From positions 1 through 14,595 of the forward strand of contig URGG01000049.1 of NCBI GenBank assembly GCA_900547345.1: a DNA stretch of 14,595 nucleotides, in the 5' to 3' direction. The translations under genes and the position numbers were made by a program. Origin of the DNA: an uncultured Collinsella sp. GTDB taxonomy: Bacteria; Actinomycetota; Coriobacteriia; Coriobacteriales; Coriobacteriaceae. Positions within the stretch are counted from its first letter, which is position 1. Each line of letters begins with the position of its first letter. The notes under the pieces were generated by a model, which ran no database searches, was not told the origin of the DNA, and saw only the letters and a program-made list of their open reading frames with translations. Below, one piece after another: positions 1-6,144 of the stretch.

Positions 1-60
1 GCGGTGAAATAGGGACTGTTTGCGCCACCTAGGCCGCAAAACAGTCCCTATTTCACCGCA
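1..60. repeat. Dispersed inverted repeat, copy A
   Basis: Two perfect 21-bp arms (1-21 and 39-59) surround a 17-nt loop. The arm begins GCGGTGAAATAGGG. The left end may be cut by the window edge, because the other copies (843-909, 13814-13877) extend further outward with a TTG or GTTG next to the GCGGTG. It lies 18 bp past the stop codon of the minus-strand regulator at 78-770, so it could serve as that gene's terminator, but there is no T-run on either side. I read it as a member of an intergenic repeat family. Confidence 0.85.
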
Positions 61-77
61 ACTTATATGGGGATTGA

Positions 78-770
78 TTAGATGAACGAGTCTTTGGACA
101 GCTCAAAATAGTCGGGATGCAAGGCGATAACCGGGCCCTGCTCCTCGGGCATCAGGTGCAAGTGCGTCTCTGCCAGATAACTCGCCGCATCGGTATCGCC
201 CCTCTTAATGGCCTCGAGAATCCGGCGATGCTGCCGACGAATCGGCTCCCAATCCAGATCCTGCGACACCATACGCAACCAGTTGTATCGCTCAAAATGC
301 GTGTTGACGCTCTTCATCCAATCCCACAACATGTGACGACCGGCAATCTCAAAACACGTCTCATGGAACAGGTTGTCCAGGTCAAAGAAACGACGCGTCT
401 CGCTATGGTCGAGCGACTCGGACTCGGCAAGAATCTGCTCGAGCCGACACTTCTGCTCGGGTGTGGCGGCAGAGCAGCATTTAATGAGCACGCTTCTCTC
501 GAGTTTCTCGCGCAAGAAACAAGCATTCTCGGCGCGTTCCATGCTGATCTTAGAAACGTAGGTGCCGCTTTTGGGACGCGTTTCCACCAGCTCCTGCTCG
601 CGCAGGCGCACAAAGGACTCGCGAATGGGCGTGCGCCCGATTCCCGTCTCCTTTTCCAGACCAATCGCCGAAAGGCGCGTGCCGGGCTTGAGCTCGGCAT
701 AGATGATCTTGGAGCGCAATGCGTTGTATGCCTGATCTTGCAGGCTCTGATAATGCTGGTGCTGTTCCAT
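78..770 (-). CDS. GntR-family transcriptional regulator, FCD (FadR-type) subfamily
   Basis: A 230-residue DNA-binding regulator, normal length for the family. The winged helix-turn-helix spans about residues 8-73, with recognition-helix sequence GRTPIRESFVRL (45-56) and wing GTYV (69-72). The FCD effector domain covers about 78-210 and keeps the probable metal ligands D132, H136, H181 and H203. FCD domains usually sense small organic or sugar acids; the ligand here is unknown. An upstream in-frame start at 884 exists, but it would put the coding start inside the inverted repeat at 843-909, and the ATG at 770 has a GAGGG stretch just upstream, so I chose 770. The gene lies between two copies of the same repeat and points away from the membrane-protein gene at 1259. 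Confidence 0.9.
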   Translation of the reverse strand: MEQHQHYQSLQDQAYNALRSKIIYAELKPGTRLSAIGLEKETGIGRTPIRESFVRLREQELVETRPKSGTYVSKISMERAENACFLREKLERSVLIKCCSAATPEQKCRLEQILAESESLDHSETRRFFDLDNLFHETCFEIAGRHMLWDWMKSVNTHFERYNWLRMVSQDLDWEPIRRQHRRILEAIKRGDTDAASYLAETHLHLMPEEQGPVIALHPDYFELSKDSFI

Positions 771-842
771 AAAGCCCTCGGATAAGTCCTCGGTTAGTCG
801 AATACCACCATGCAATACTATCGCATCCCCCGCCCCCTCATA

Positions 843-909
843 AGTTGCGGTGGAATAGTTCCTGTTCAAGGCCTTCAGCAGCAAAAACAGGAACTATTCC
901 ACCGCAACT
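843..909. repeat. Dispersed inverted repeat, copy B
   Basis: Perfect 24-bp arms at 843-866 and 886-909 with a 19-nt loop. The arm starts AGTTGCGGTGGAATAG, sharing the GCGGTGRAATAG core with copy A but differing at several other positions. Because both arms changed together, the differences are compensatory, so the pairing itself is being maintained. It lies in the intergenic region between the regulator at 78-770 and the leader of the gene at 1259. Confidence 0.88.
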
Positions 910-932
910 ACAGCCAACGAGTTGTTGCGATT

Positions 933-948
933 AGGTGAACGTTCACCT
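933..948. promoter_or_regulatory. 16-bp perfect palindrome, probable operator
   Basis: The sequence AGGTGAACGTTCACCT is a perfect palindrome with a central CG, the form expected for a LacI-type or other dimeric regulator. It lies 38 bp before a TATACT box at 987. The same core, GTGAACGTTCAC, occurs at 12835-12846, 42 bp before another TATACT, upstream of the SDR gene. The regulator is not identified. Confidence 0.55.
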
Positions 949-986
949 TTTTATTGTTTTTATCTTCGCAAATAAAATCCCGTGCG

Positions 987-1018
987 TATACTTAGGCTCA
1001 AACGAAACCGATTTCGTT
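987..1018 (+). promoter_or_regulatory. Candidate -10 box overlapped downstream by a LacI-type operator
   Basis: TATACT at 987-992 is a reasonable -10 hexamer, but I see no convincing -35 at normal spacing, so activation by a bound protein is possible. The palindrome AACGAAACCGATTTCGTT at 1001-1018 has 7-bp arms and a central CG, like operators of the LacI/CcpA family. It would sit on the expected start of transcription and so could block it. The likely target is the membrane-protein gene at 1259. Confidence 0.45.
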
Positions 1019-1020
1019 GA

Positions 1021-1140
1021 GCGTGGGCAATAGGATTGCTAAGACGCACCCTACCATCTTGGCATCTTATCGCCCACGCAATACCATTTGCTTTCTTCCC
1101 GTCTCGTTGGACCTTTAGTCCCATTCCGGCACAGCGAGAC
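1021..1140 (+). promoter_or_regulatory. Structured 5' leader: two upstream hairpins
   Basis: GCGTGGGC (1021-1028) pairs with GCCCACGC (1072-1079), closing a long loop. A second element runs from GTCTCG (1101-1106) to CGAGAC (1135-1140) and contains an inner hairpin GGAC-CTTTA-GTCC (1109-1121). Together with the terminator-like hairpin at 1154-1231, these make a compact leader ahead of the gene at 1259. I compared it by eye with the main riboswitch signatures I know (TPP, FMN, cobalamin, SAM, glycine, ZTP, fluoride, T-box) and matched none. Confidence 0.4.
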
Positions 1141-1153
1141 ACTTCCTAGACGA

Positions 1154-1231
1154 CTGACCGTGGGGCCGGCTTTTCTGCTTTTGCAGCAGTGCCTCCGATA
1201 ACCCTCTTTTGCCGGCCCGGGTCAGCTTTTT
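1154..1231 (+). terminator. Terminator-like hairpin in the leader (possible attenuator)
   Basis: CTGACC (1154-1159) pairs with GGTCAG (1220-1225), and GGGCCGGC (1163-1170) pairs with GCCGGCCC (1211-1218). The stem ends in C plus TTTTT at 1226-1231. A small CTGC-TTTT-GCAG hairpin (1175-1186) sits in the loop. The hairpin ends about 12 nt before the ribosome binding site (AAAGGACGG, 1243-1251) of the gene at 1259. Its position within the presumed transcript suggests attenuation; if transcription actually starts after it, it may just be a terminator for something upstream. Confidence 0.55.
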
Positions 1232-1258
1232 CACACAACCGAAAGGACGGGTAGCAAC

Positions 1259-1939
1259 ATGCGACCGCTCATCATCATGCATGGCGAGAACATCGACTGG
1301 CGCCATACCGTCATCAGAATGCTGATGTATCTGGTGGGCGTTGCAGTACTGGCACTCGGTATGAGTCTCCAGACGGCATCCGGCCTGGGCGTCGCCGCGC
1401 TCACGTGCTTTGCCACAACCCTATCCATGCTCACTGGTAAGACGCTCGGCTTTTGGATCACCGCAACCTACGTCGCCTACATCGTGGCGCAATTAGCCAT
1501 CTTGCGAAGCGAGTTCCAGCCGCGCATCCTGCTCGAGTTGTTCTTCTCAACGCTGATTGGCGGCTTGACCGACCTCTTCATGGCGGTCAACCCACTGCAT
1601 CCCACGGCACTCCCCACACAGATTGCGACCATGCTGCTCTCCCTCGCTGTCACCGCATTTGGCGTAAGTCTCGTCGTCAACATGGGCGTTGTCCCCAACG
1701 CGCCCGACGGCTTGGTGCAAGTCATTGCCGAAAAGCTTAAACGCCGCTTTGGTGACGTAAAAGTCGTGTTTGACTGCTCACATGTCGCCGCCTCGCTCGC
1801 GTTGTCGCTGATCTTTATGTACAACCTGGGCGGCTTTGGCGTCACGACCGCCATCTCGGCACTGTTCCTGGGCCATGTCATCAACGTCGCCAACAAGCTG
1901 TTCGCCCAGCGCTTTATCCGCGCGGCATTCGGAAAATAG
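1259..1939 (+). CDS. YczE/YitT-type integral membrane protein
   Basis: A 226-residue protein that is mostly hydrophobic. Membrane segments are visible at about residues 21-40, 45-62, 65-84, 90-108, 118-142, 170-190 and 195-212. The opening stretch RMLMYLVGVAVLALGMSLQ, followed by an ALTCFATTLSMLTGKTLG region and a later VNMGVVPNAPDGLV loop, resembles the YczE/YyaS/YitT-like family of small transporters or permeases. No substrate is established for that family as far as I know, so no specific function is claimed. The ATG at 1259 has AAAGGACGG upstream at good spacing. The long structured leader suggests control by an operator and by transcript termination. No partner gene follows closely. Confidence 0.75.
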   Translation: MRPLIIMHGENIDWRHTVIRMLMYLVGVAVLALGMSLQTASGLGVAALTCFATTLSMLTGKTLGFWITATYVAYIVAQLAILRSEFQPRILLELFFSTLIGGLTDLFMAVNPLHPTALPTQIATMLLSLAVTAFGVSLVVNMGVVPNAPDGLVQVIAEKLKRRFGDVKVVFDCSHVAASLALSLIFMYNLGGFGVTTAISALFLGHVINVANKLFAQRFIRAAFGK

Positions 1940-1970
1940 CACCACCGTAAGAACCCGCGAGTAGCGCTTA

Positions 1971-2024
1971 CTTTGCTATATCTCACTATACTTTGCTATA
2001 TCTTGCTATATCTTGCTATATCTT
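1971..2024. repeat. 10-bp tandem repeat (TTGCTATATC-like)
   Basis: Five consecutive 10-bp units share the pattern CTTTGCTATA or TCTTGCTATA, with the second unit (TCTCACTATA) diverged. The period is about one helical turn, so the TATA steps fall on one face of the DNA. The array lies directly upstream of the ATPase gene at 2042. Several units could act as overlapping -35 or -10 elements, and copy-number slippage could tune expression. Confidence 0.7.
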
Positions 2025-2040
2025 GAGCAAAGGTGGCTCA
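2024..2040 (+). promoter_or_regulatory. Ribosome binding site in a small hairpin loop
   Basis: TGAGC (2024-2028) can pair with GCTCA (2036-2040), placing the Shine-Dalgarno AAAGGTG in the 7-nt loop. This site decides the start of the ATPase gene: it is correctly spaced for the ATG at 2042 and not for the GTG at 2033. Confidence 0.45.
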
Positions 2041-2041
2041 C

Positions 2042-3133
2042 ATGCAAACAAACCCTTTTAAGCCCACAGCAGGTAAAACACCTCCCACGATTATCGGCCG
2101 CGAAGATGTACTTGAAGAATTCAGTGAAGGCCTCACCAACGGGCCTGGTGCCCCTGGGCGCCTAATGCGCATAGCCGGCGTCCGTGGAACGGGCAAGACG
2201 GTCCTCCTTGACGAGTGCTCACGTTTGGCGCAAAGCCGTGGCTGGACGGTCATAAAAGAGGTCGCAACCGAGGGACTTTGCCAGCGCATTCTCGAACAGC
2301 TGCAGCCCAAATTCCAGGCCAAACACGCCAGATTTGAGCCCACCGTAGCTGGCATATCCATCGGCAGCATAGATATTGAGCGAATCGGCCCATCGCTACG
2401 CGACGCCATGAGACAGACAATAACTAAGAATGGAAATGGCCTGCTCATCACTCTCGACGAGGTTCAGGACGCAGAGCTCGATGAGGTCCGAACGCTCTCC
2501 ATTGCGATTCAACAGGTTATCGGCGAAGACCTTGATATCGCCTTTGTTTTTGCTGGGCTACCTTCGATGATTGAAAGCATCATCAACGGAAAGACACTTA
2601 CGTTTTTGCGCCGTGCCCTCCCCTTTGATCTGAAGGCTGTGGCAGTAACCGAAGTGTCGTACTCCCTCGAGGAAACCATTGAAGCGTCTGGCATGGAGTT
2701 GCAGCCAGGTATTGCCGGCCAACTTGCCGAGGCAACGCAAGGCTATCCTTTCATGATCCAACTCGTTGGATACTACGCATGGCAGTTGGCGAGACGTGCA
2801 CATACAGCGATTATTGGAGAAGAAGAAGCCGAGCGCGGCATTGCAACGGCACGCGAACGCTTCTGCGCCATGGTGATTGAGCCCGCGCTGCGGCGCATTC
2901 CGCCCACGTGCATCGCTTATCTGCTGAGCATGGCTTCTTTGGGGCAAACGAGCTCGACTAGCATGGTTGCCGATGGCCTAAACAAAACGCCTCAACAGGT
3001 GAGCTCCGTCCGCAGCCGCCTGTTAAGAGAATCGATTATCGAGGCTCCCTCGTACGGCAAGGTCTCATTTGCCATCCCCTACATGCGCGACTACCTCTAC
3101 GAACACAAAGCCGAACTGGAAGTTGAACTGTAG
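2042..3133 (+). CDS. AAA ATPase (ATPase_2/AAA_16-like) with C-terminal winged helix
   Basis: A 363-residue P-loop ATPase. The N-terminus has a GRED motif of the form seen in ATPase_2/AAA_16 and Orc1/Cdc6-related proteins. Walker A is GVRGTGKT at about residues 46-53 and Walker B is LLITLDEVQD at about 134-143, with the acidic pair intact. The last 80 or so residues contain a region with STSMVADGLNKTPQQVSSVR that reads like a winged helix-turn-helix. No signal peptide or membrane segment is seen. The gene stands alone, with a tandem repeat in front and a repeat array behind. Its base composition looks less GC-rich than the flanking genes, and it lies on the island side of the tRNA fragment at 4848, so it may be cargo of an old integrated element. 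Function unknown; a signalling, regulatory or defence ATPase is possible. Confidence 0.8.
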   Translation: MQTNPFKPTAGKTPPTIIGREDVLEEFSEGLTNGPGAPGRLMRIAGVRGTGKTVLLDECSRLAQSRGWTVIKEVATEGLCQRILEQLQPKFQAKHARFEPTVAGISIGSIDIERIGPSLRDAMRQTITKNGNGLLITLDEVQDAELDEVRTLSIAIQQVIGEDLDIAFVFAGLPSMIESIINGKTLTFLRRALPFDLKAVAVTEVSYSLEETIEASGMELQPGIAGQLAEATQGYPFMIQLVGYYAWQLARRAHTAIIGEEEAERGIATARERFCAMVIEPALRRIPPTCIAYLLSMASLGQTSSTSMVADGLNKTPQQVSSVRSRLLRESIIEAPSYGKVSFAIPYMRDYLYEHKAELEVEL

Positions 3134-3150
3134 AAACGGCAACTGCCCTG

Positions 3151-3307
3151 CAAGACGAAAACCGTTTTCGTGCGGATTTATAGCAGACGCAAACGGTTTT
3201 CGTCTTGATTTGCGTACGGAATTAAGACGTAAATTGCGCTTTCGTACGCTTATTACCAGACGCAAATTGTTTTCGTCCGGCCATGCGTCCCCAATCTAGA
3301 CGAAAAG
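3151..3307. repeat. Spaced array of AGACG...TTTTCGT quasi-palindromes
   Basis: Four related units of about 23-25 bp start at 3153, 3185, 3225 and 3258, each of the form AGACGNAAA, a short AC/TG-rich centre and TTTCGT. A fifth partial unit, AGACGAAAAG, starts at 3298. Start-to-start distances are 32, 40, 33 and 40 bp. Units one and two together form a perfect 17-bp inverted repeat (3151-3167 with 3191-3207). GCGTACG (3212-3218) pairs with CGTACGC (3243-3249). It lies between the ATPase gene and the degraded element. There is no cas gene, and the units are too variable for a CRISPR array. Confidence 0.75.
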
Positions 3308-3613
3308 AGCCCCGAGCTCGTATTGAACTGCATCCCAATTCTTGGACGGGCGCCGATGCCCTGATCTCTGCCATGTCGAGGTGCGAGATCAAATCCTTGG
3401 CGCGCTCGCCGGAGTGGTATGCCTTGTTCGGCGCCACCTTCCTGTAGAGCTTCTTGAGCTTCGTCTTCCCCTTGTTGCCCGGCGGCATCTCCGTCTCAGG
3501 TGGCAGCCCTAGGAAGGACAGGACGCCGGGCAGGTCGCACAGCATCACGTCCTCGATGTCGGCCTTGGCCGCCAGGTCGACGACTCTCTGCGCTGTCGGC
3601 GAGATGTTCGGGG
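3306..3613 (-). pseudogene. Unidentified coding remnant
   Basis: One minus-strand frame stays open from about 3712 down to 3222, overlapping the end of the integrase in another frame. From about 3613 the translation looks protein-like: it starts NISPTAQRVVDLAAKAD and later contains LPGVLSFLGLPP and KTKLKKLYRKVAPNKAY. The only starts are a GTG at 3548 and an internal ATG next to it, neither with a good ribosome binding site. The last 25 or so codons run into the repeat array, so the true coding part probably ends near 3310. I do not recognise the family. It could be the tail of a gene brought next to the integrase by deletion. Confidence 0.35.
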
Positions 3614-3676
3614 TGCTGCTACCGCCCGCTGGTTCGGAAGCTGGCGGGCAGTAGCGGCAGTAGCGGTGTGGCTCGA

Positions 3677-4566
3677 TAGGCCCGAATATCCGTAAGGAAG
3701 GTGCTCGCTCTCATATGTGCTGATATGCCTCGCCTCGCGAACCTTGGGATGCTTCCTGAGGTAATCCCTCAATTCGAGCCACTCTTTATGCTCATAACGC
3801 TTCGAAATCGTTTCCCCGTCGACAGTTTCCTTCACATAATGGTATGTTCGAACGCCTTCGAACTTGCCGAACCCGTTCTCGACGCTGAAGTTTCTGAACC
3901 AGCGCGAAAACCCATTCAGGTCCATGAAGTTGACTTGGGGATGCCTGTCTTTCGTTCGTTCGAATGAGTGGACGAGCGGAGTGCCTTTGACTTGTTCCAG
4001 GCCGAAGGCTTCCATTTCGCGGACCTGCTCCTTTTTCCAGAATTCGAGATACGACGTCAGCGTCTCGCTTATCGAGATCCTCCGCGCGCTTTTCTTGCTT
4101 TTGGGCGAGCGAACGCTTCGATCGGCCGCGAACTGCTGCTCAATGAGGATGCTTCTGTTCTCGACGGAGACATCGGACCACGTCATCCCGAGGGCTTCCG
4201 CCCTTCTCATGTCGGTGTCGAGCATGAGCATCACGCATGTGATGTGCGCGTCCGGTTCTCGATTGAGTAGGATGTCGAGTAGGCGAGCGGCGTGATGGTT
4301 CCTTCGCGGTTGTCGTGGAACTTTTTTGCGTACGAGCCGACGGTGCCCCTCGATTTTTGGACGTAGGTGCCGCTGTTGAGTTCTGCCTTGTAGGCTTCGA
4401 GTGCGGCGTCGACCTCTCGGCTTTTGGTGGTATGTATGGTCTGCCACGGCGAATAGCGGTATTTGCCCGTGACCGGATCCTTGCCGAGGCTGTGACGGTA
4501 GCGCCACGTGTATTTGTCGCGGCGTTGCTTCGTTCCTTTGCCTATGACGAGAGGTCGGTCGTTCAT
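3677..4566 (-). pseudogene. Tyrosine-type site-specific integrase, frameshifted and internally deleted
   Basis: The first frame (from ATG 4566, with AAGGAA upstream) gives an arm-binding N-terminus: about 90 residues with KYTWRYRHSLGKDPVTGKYR, then VGSYAKKFHDNREGT. Near 4285 the sense continues in another frame at RLLDILLNREPDAH, followed by the catalytic-domain stretch DTDMRRAEALGMTWSDV, which carries the first catalytic arginine. The core-binding domain of about 100 residues that normally lies between these parts is missing, so this is an out-of-frame internal deletion. The catalytic domain itself loses family resemblance after GYSGL (about 3677), before the expected HxxR and final tyrosine motifs. 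The product should be inactive. Orientation and position next to a tRNA fragment agree with an integrase. Confidence 0.85.
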
Positions 4567-4630
4567 CGTGTTCCTTGCCTGAAGTGCCTGAGAATCGCGC
4601 TCGGTTGCGCGGAATGGCGCAAAGGGCTGG

Positions 4631-4697
4631 GGCGGGTGGGCATTACCCTTGGTGGTGGGCCCTGCGTGGTGTCACACCCCAAGGGTAATGCTCCGCC
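4631..4697. other. Large inverted repeat between integrase start and att site
   Basis: CATTACCCTTGG (4641-4652) pairs exactly with CCAAGGGTAATG (4679-4690), and the outer GGCGG and CCGCC at the ends can extend the stem across an internal loop. No T-run follows on either side. It lies 65-130 bp upstream of the integrase start, where regulatory or recombination-directionality sites are common. Its function is unproven. Confidence 0.6.
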
Positions 4698-4718
4698 TGA
4701 CCGCTTTCAAGCTCGTTG

Positions 4719-4820
4719 TGGGTCGAATTTGGGTCGAATTATTCCGCGTACTTTTCTTTCGTAAATCTATGAAAACATCAAATGACCTGGAGTTATATTG
4801 ACTTCAATTTGGGTCGAAAT
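4719..4820. repeat. Direct repeats TGGGTCGAATT, probable integrase arm-type sites
   Basis: Two head-to-tail 11-bp copies of TGGGTCGAATT occupy 4719-4729 and 4730-4740. A third, TTTGGGTCGAAAT, lies at 4808-4820, just before the tRNA fragment. Short direct repeats between an integrase gene and its core site are what the arm-binding domain of Tn916/lambda-type integrases recognises, so this assignment fits both position and form. Binding is not shown. Confidence 0.6.
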
Positions 4821-4847
4821 GTCTGAATGAAACAACGTCGTAGCGAC

Positions 4848-4892
4848 CTCATAACCCGAAGGTCGGTGGTTCAAATCCGCCCCCCGCGACCA
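4848..4892 (+). other. 3' fragment of tRNA-Met(CAU), probably initiator type; attachment-site scar
   Basis: The 45 nt run from the anticodon loop (CTCATAA, anticodon CAU at 4850-4852) through CCC of the anticodon stem, a T-arm with loop TTCAAAT closed by GGTGG/CCGCC, the acceptor strand CCCCGCG, A73 and encoded CCA. Three consecutive C in the anticodon stem are typical of initiator tRNA. The matching 5' half (D-arm and 5' acceptor strand) is absent: the preceding bases do not fold as a tRNA. This is the expected product of element integration into the tRNA 3' half. Confidence 0.85.
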
Positions 4893-4901
4893 TGAAACTT
4901 C

Positions 4902-4933
4902 AGGTCGGAAGCATAAAAGCTCCCGACCTTTTT
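4902..4933 (+). terminator. Rho-independent terminator of the former tRNA gene
   Basis: AGGTCGGAAGC (4902-4912) pairs with GCTCCCGACCT (4919-4929) with one mismatch and a 6-nt loop, followed by TTTTT. It begins 9 nt after the tRNA CCA. Its survival shows that this side is the original chromosomal flank of the tRNA. Confidence 0.8.
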
Positions 4934-5151
4934 CTTTGTCTAGGGGTTTCGGCATCTCTCGTTCTTTGGGTACCTCGAGGCGGGCAATCAGATAGATGCT
5001 TACGAGTATCATAGGGTCTTTTTACGTCGCGGTCGTGTCTCGTACTGGTGCGCCGCTCTTTGTGGGACGTGTCACTTTGCCATAGGTTGTCCGGCGGCGG
5101 GGCGCAGGTCGTTCCCCGTGGCGTCGCTCCTTTCGACGCTACGCTGCCTGG

Positions 5152-5460
5152 CTACTCGTTCCACTGGTGCTTTTTCATGTCGACGCAGCCGTTGTCTCGG
5201 AAGGCGACTCCTTCCTCCGTCAGTAGTGCTCGCTGGTCGGGGAAGTTTGGCGCGAGGCGTCCCGCGTGGTTGACGACGCGGTGACAGGGATAATCGCCGT
5301 AGCGATCCGCCTCGCTCAGCACCGCTCCGACCAGGCGAGAGTTTTTCTCCCTGCCGATGAGGCGCGCTATCTGACCGTACGAGGCGACGCATCCCGCCGG
5401 AATCTCTGCCACGACGGAGAGAATCTCATAAACCAAATCTTCGTCCAGGACTTTTCCCAT
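5152..5460 (-). CDS. MGMT-family protein (single-domain DNA alkyltransferase-like)
   Basis: A 102-residue protein corresponding only to the C-terminal DNA-binding/active-site domain of O6-methylguanine-DNA methyltransferase; classical Ogt/MGMT proteins are about 160-200 residues. IPAGCVASYGQIARLIG (20-36) is the helix-turn-helix part, SRLVGAVL (41-48) carries the usual arginine that flips the base, and the active-site PCHRVV (58-63) keeps the acceptor cysteine C59. In this it differs from alkyltransferase-like (ATL) proteins, which usually have tryptophan at that place. It probably binds or repairs O6-alkylguanine. GGGAG lies before the ATG at 5460. A TTGACA at 5567-5572 (minus strand) could be its -35, but the -10 is poor. 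Confidence 0.85.
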   Translation of the reverse strand: MGKVLDEDLVYEILSVVAEIPAGCVASYGQIARLIGREKNSRLVGAVLSEADRYGDYPCHRVVNHAGRLAPNFPDQRALLTEEGVAFRDNGCVDMKKHQWNE

Positions 5461-5634
5461 CGTATCGCTCCCGTGTTCGCTTTTGCCTTCGGGGGCGCGG
5501 CGCCGATCACCCGTGCTGCAATTTTCGCAGCTCCCCTTACCGAAGCATCGAGGGAAAGCGCGTGCGTGTCAAGGTTGTCTGGTCCAGTTGCTGGCTCGAT
5601 GCCTCGAGATGTTCGCCTCAAGTGCGACCTGCCC

Positions 5635-6141
5635 CTATTGGAAAAGGATGCCGAAGATGTATTTGGTGATGGCGGAGCGGCGGATGACCCCCACGAGTTT
5701 GCCCTCGTCATCAACCACAGGAAGCTTCTTGAACTTCTTCTTCGCCAGCAGCGCGGCGACGCGGGCGATGCTCTGCTCGGGACGGGCACACACTACCTGG
5801 CGCGTCGCGAAATCCATGACGCAGCGATCCTTCAGGTCTTCGATGCGCTGCTCAAGGCTCTGATCGTCGAAGTACAGCATGGACGCGTCGCCGCCCGTGA
5901 AGATGGTGTGAGCGCGATGCTGCGCGATGGCTCCCATGACATCGCCGTCGGAGATGAACCCGACCACCTGGTTGCGCTCATCGATTACGGGCATGCTGCT
6001 CACCTCGTTTTCGGCGAGCATGCGCACCACGTCGGAAATCGTGCAATCCTGCGTGCAGGTGAACGGCTCTTCAATCATGATGCTCGAAACGGGCGTCCCC
6101 TCGAGCTCGAGCGGGATGCGCTCGGACAGAATCTCGGACAT
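5635..6141 (-). CDS. Two-CBS-domain protein
   Basis: A 168-residue cytosolic protein made of a CBS pair: the first domain at about residues 20-73 (VSSIMIEEPFTC, then SSMPVIDERNQVVGFISDGD) and the second at about 107-162 (KKLPVVDDEGKLVGVIRRS). CBS pairs bind adenine nucleotides or related ligands and control attached or partner proteins. No catalytic or transport domain is attached. The ATG at 6141 is 3 nt past the stop of the MFS gene, and its AAGGAGG ribosome binding site lies inside the last MFS codons, so the two genes are co-transcribed and probably translationally coupled. A role as nucleotide-responsive partner of the pump is an inference. Confidence 0.9.
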   Translation of the reverse strand: MSEILSERIPLELEGTPVSSIMIEEPFTCTQDCTISDVVRMLAENEVSSMPVIDERNQVVGFISDGDVMGAIAQHRAHTIFTGGDASMLYFDDQSLEQRIEDLKDRCVMDFATRQVVCARPEQSIARVAALLAKKKFKKLPVVDDEGKLVGVIRRSAITKYIFGILFQ

Positions 6142-6144
6142 CGC

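Larger units (their letters stand above)
3306..4892. mobile_element. Remnant of a tRNA-integrated island (integrase end)
   Basis: In order from the right, the block contains a 3' tRNA fragment (4848-4892), tandem repeats of arm-site type (4719-4820), a large hairpin (4631-4697), a broken integrase reading away from the tRNA (3677-4566) and an unidentified coding remnant. This is the usual layout of the integrase end of a tRNA-targeted element. Nothing else of an element, such as an excisionase, relaxase or phage gene, is recognisable. The left limit is uncertain; the island may originally have continued left past the ATPase gene to an intact tRNA outside the window. Confidence 0.65.

Noticed and set aside
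1021..1231. Known riboswitch (TPP, SAM, cobalamin, T-box and others)
   Set aside because: None of the conserved core motifs I looked for is present; only secondary structure supports a regulatory leader.
3151..3307. CRISPR array
   Set aside because: Units are 23-25 bp with only about 7-17 bp between them, they vary in sequence, and there are no cas genes.
4767..5012. 81-codon minus-strand frame across the tRNA fragment, containing RGADLNHRPSGYE
   Set aside because: This peptide is the well-known false translation antisense to tRNA genes; the frame covers the tRNA 3' half and its terminator and has no ribosome binding site.
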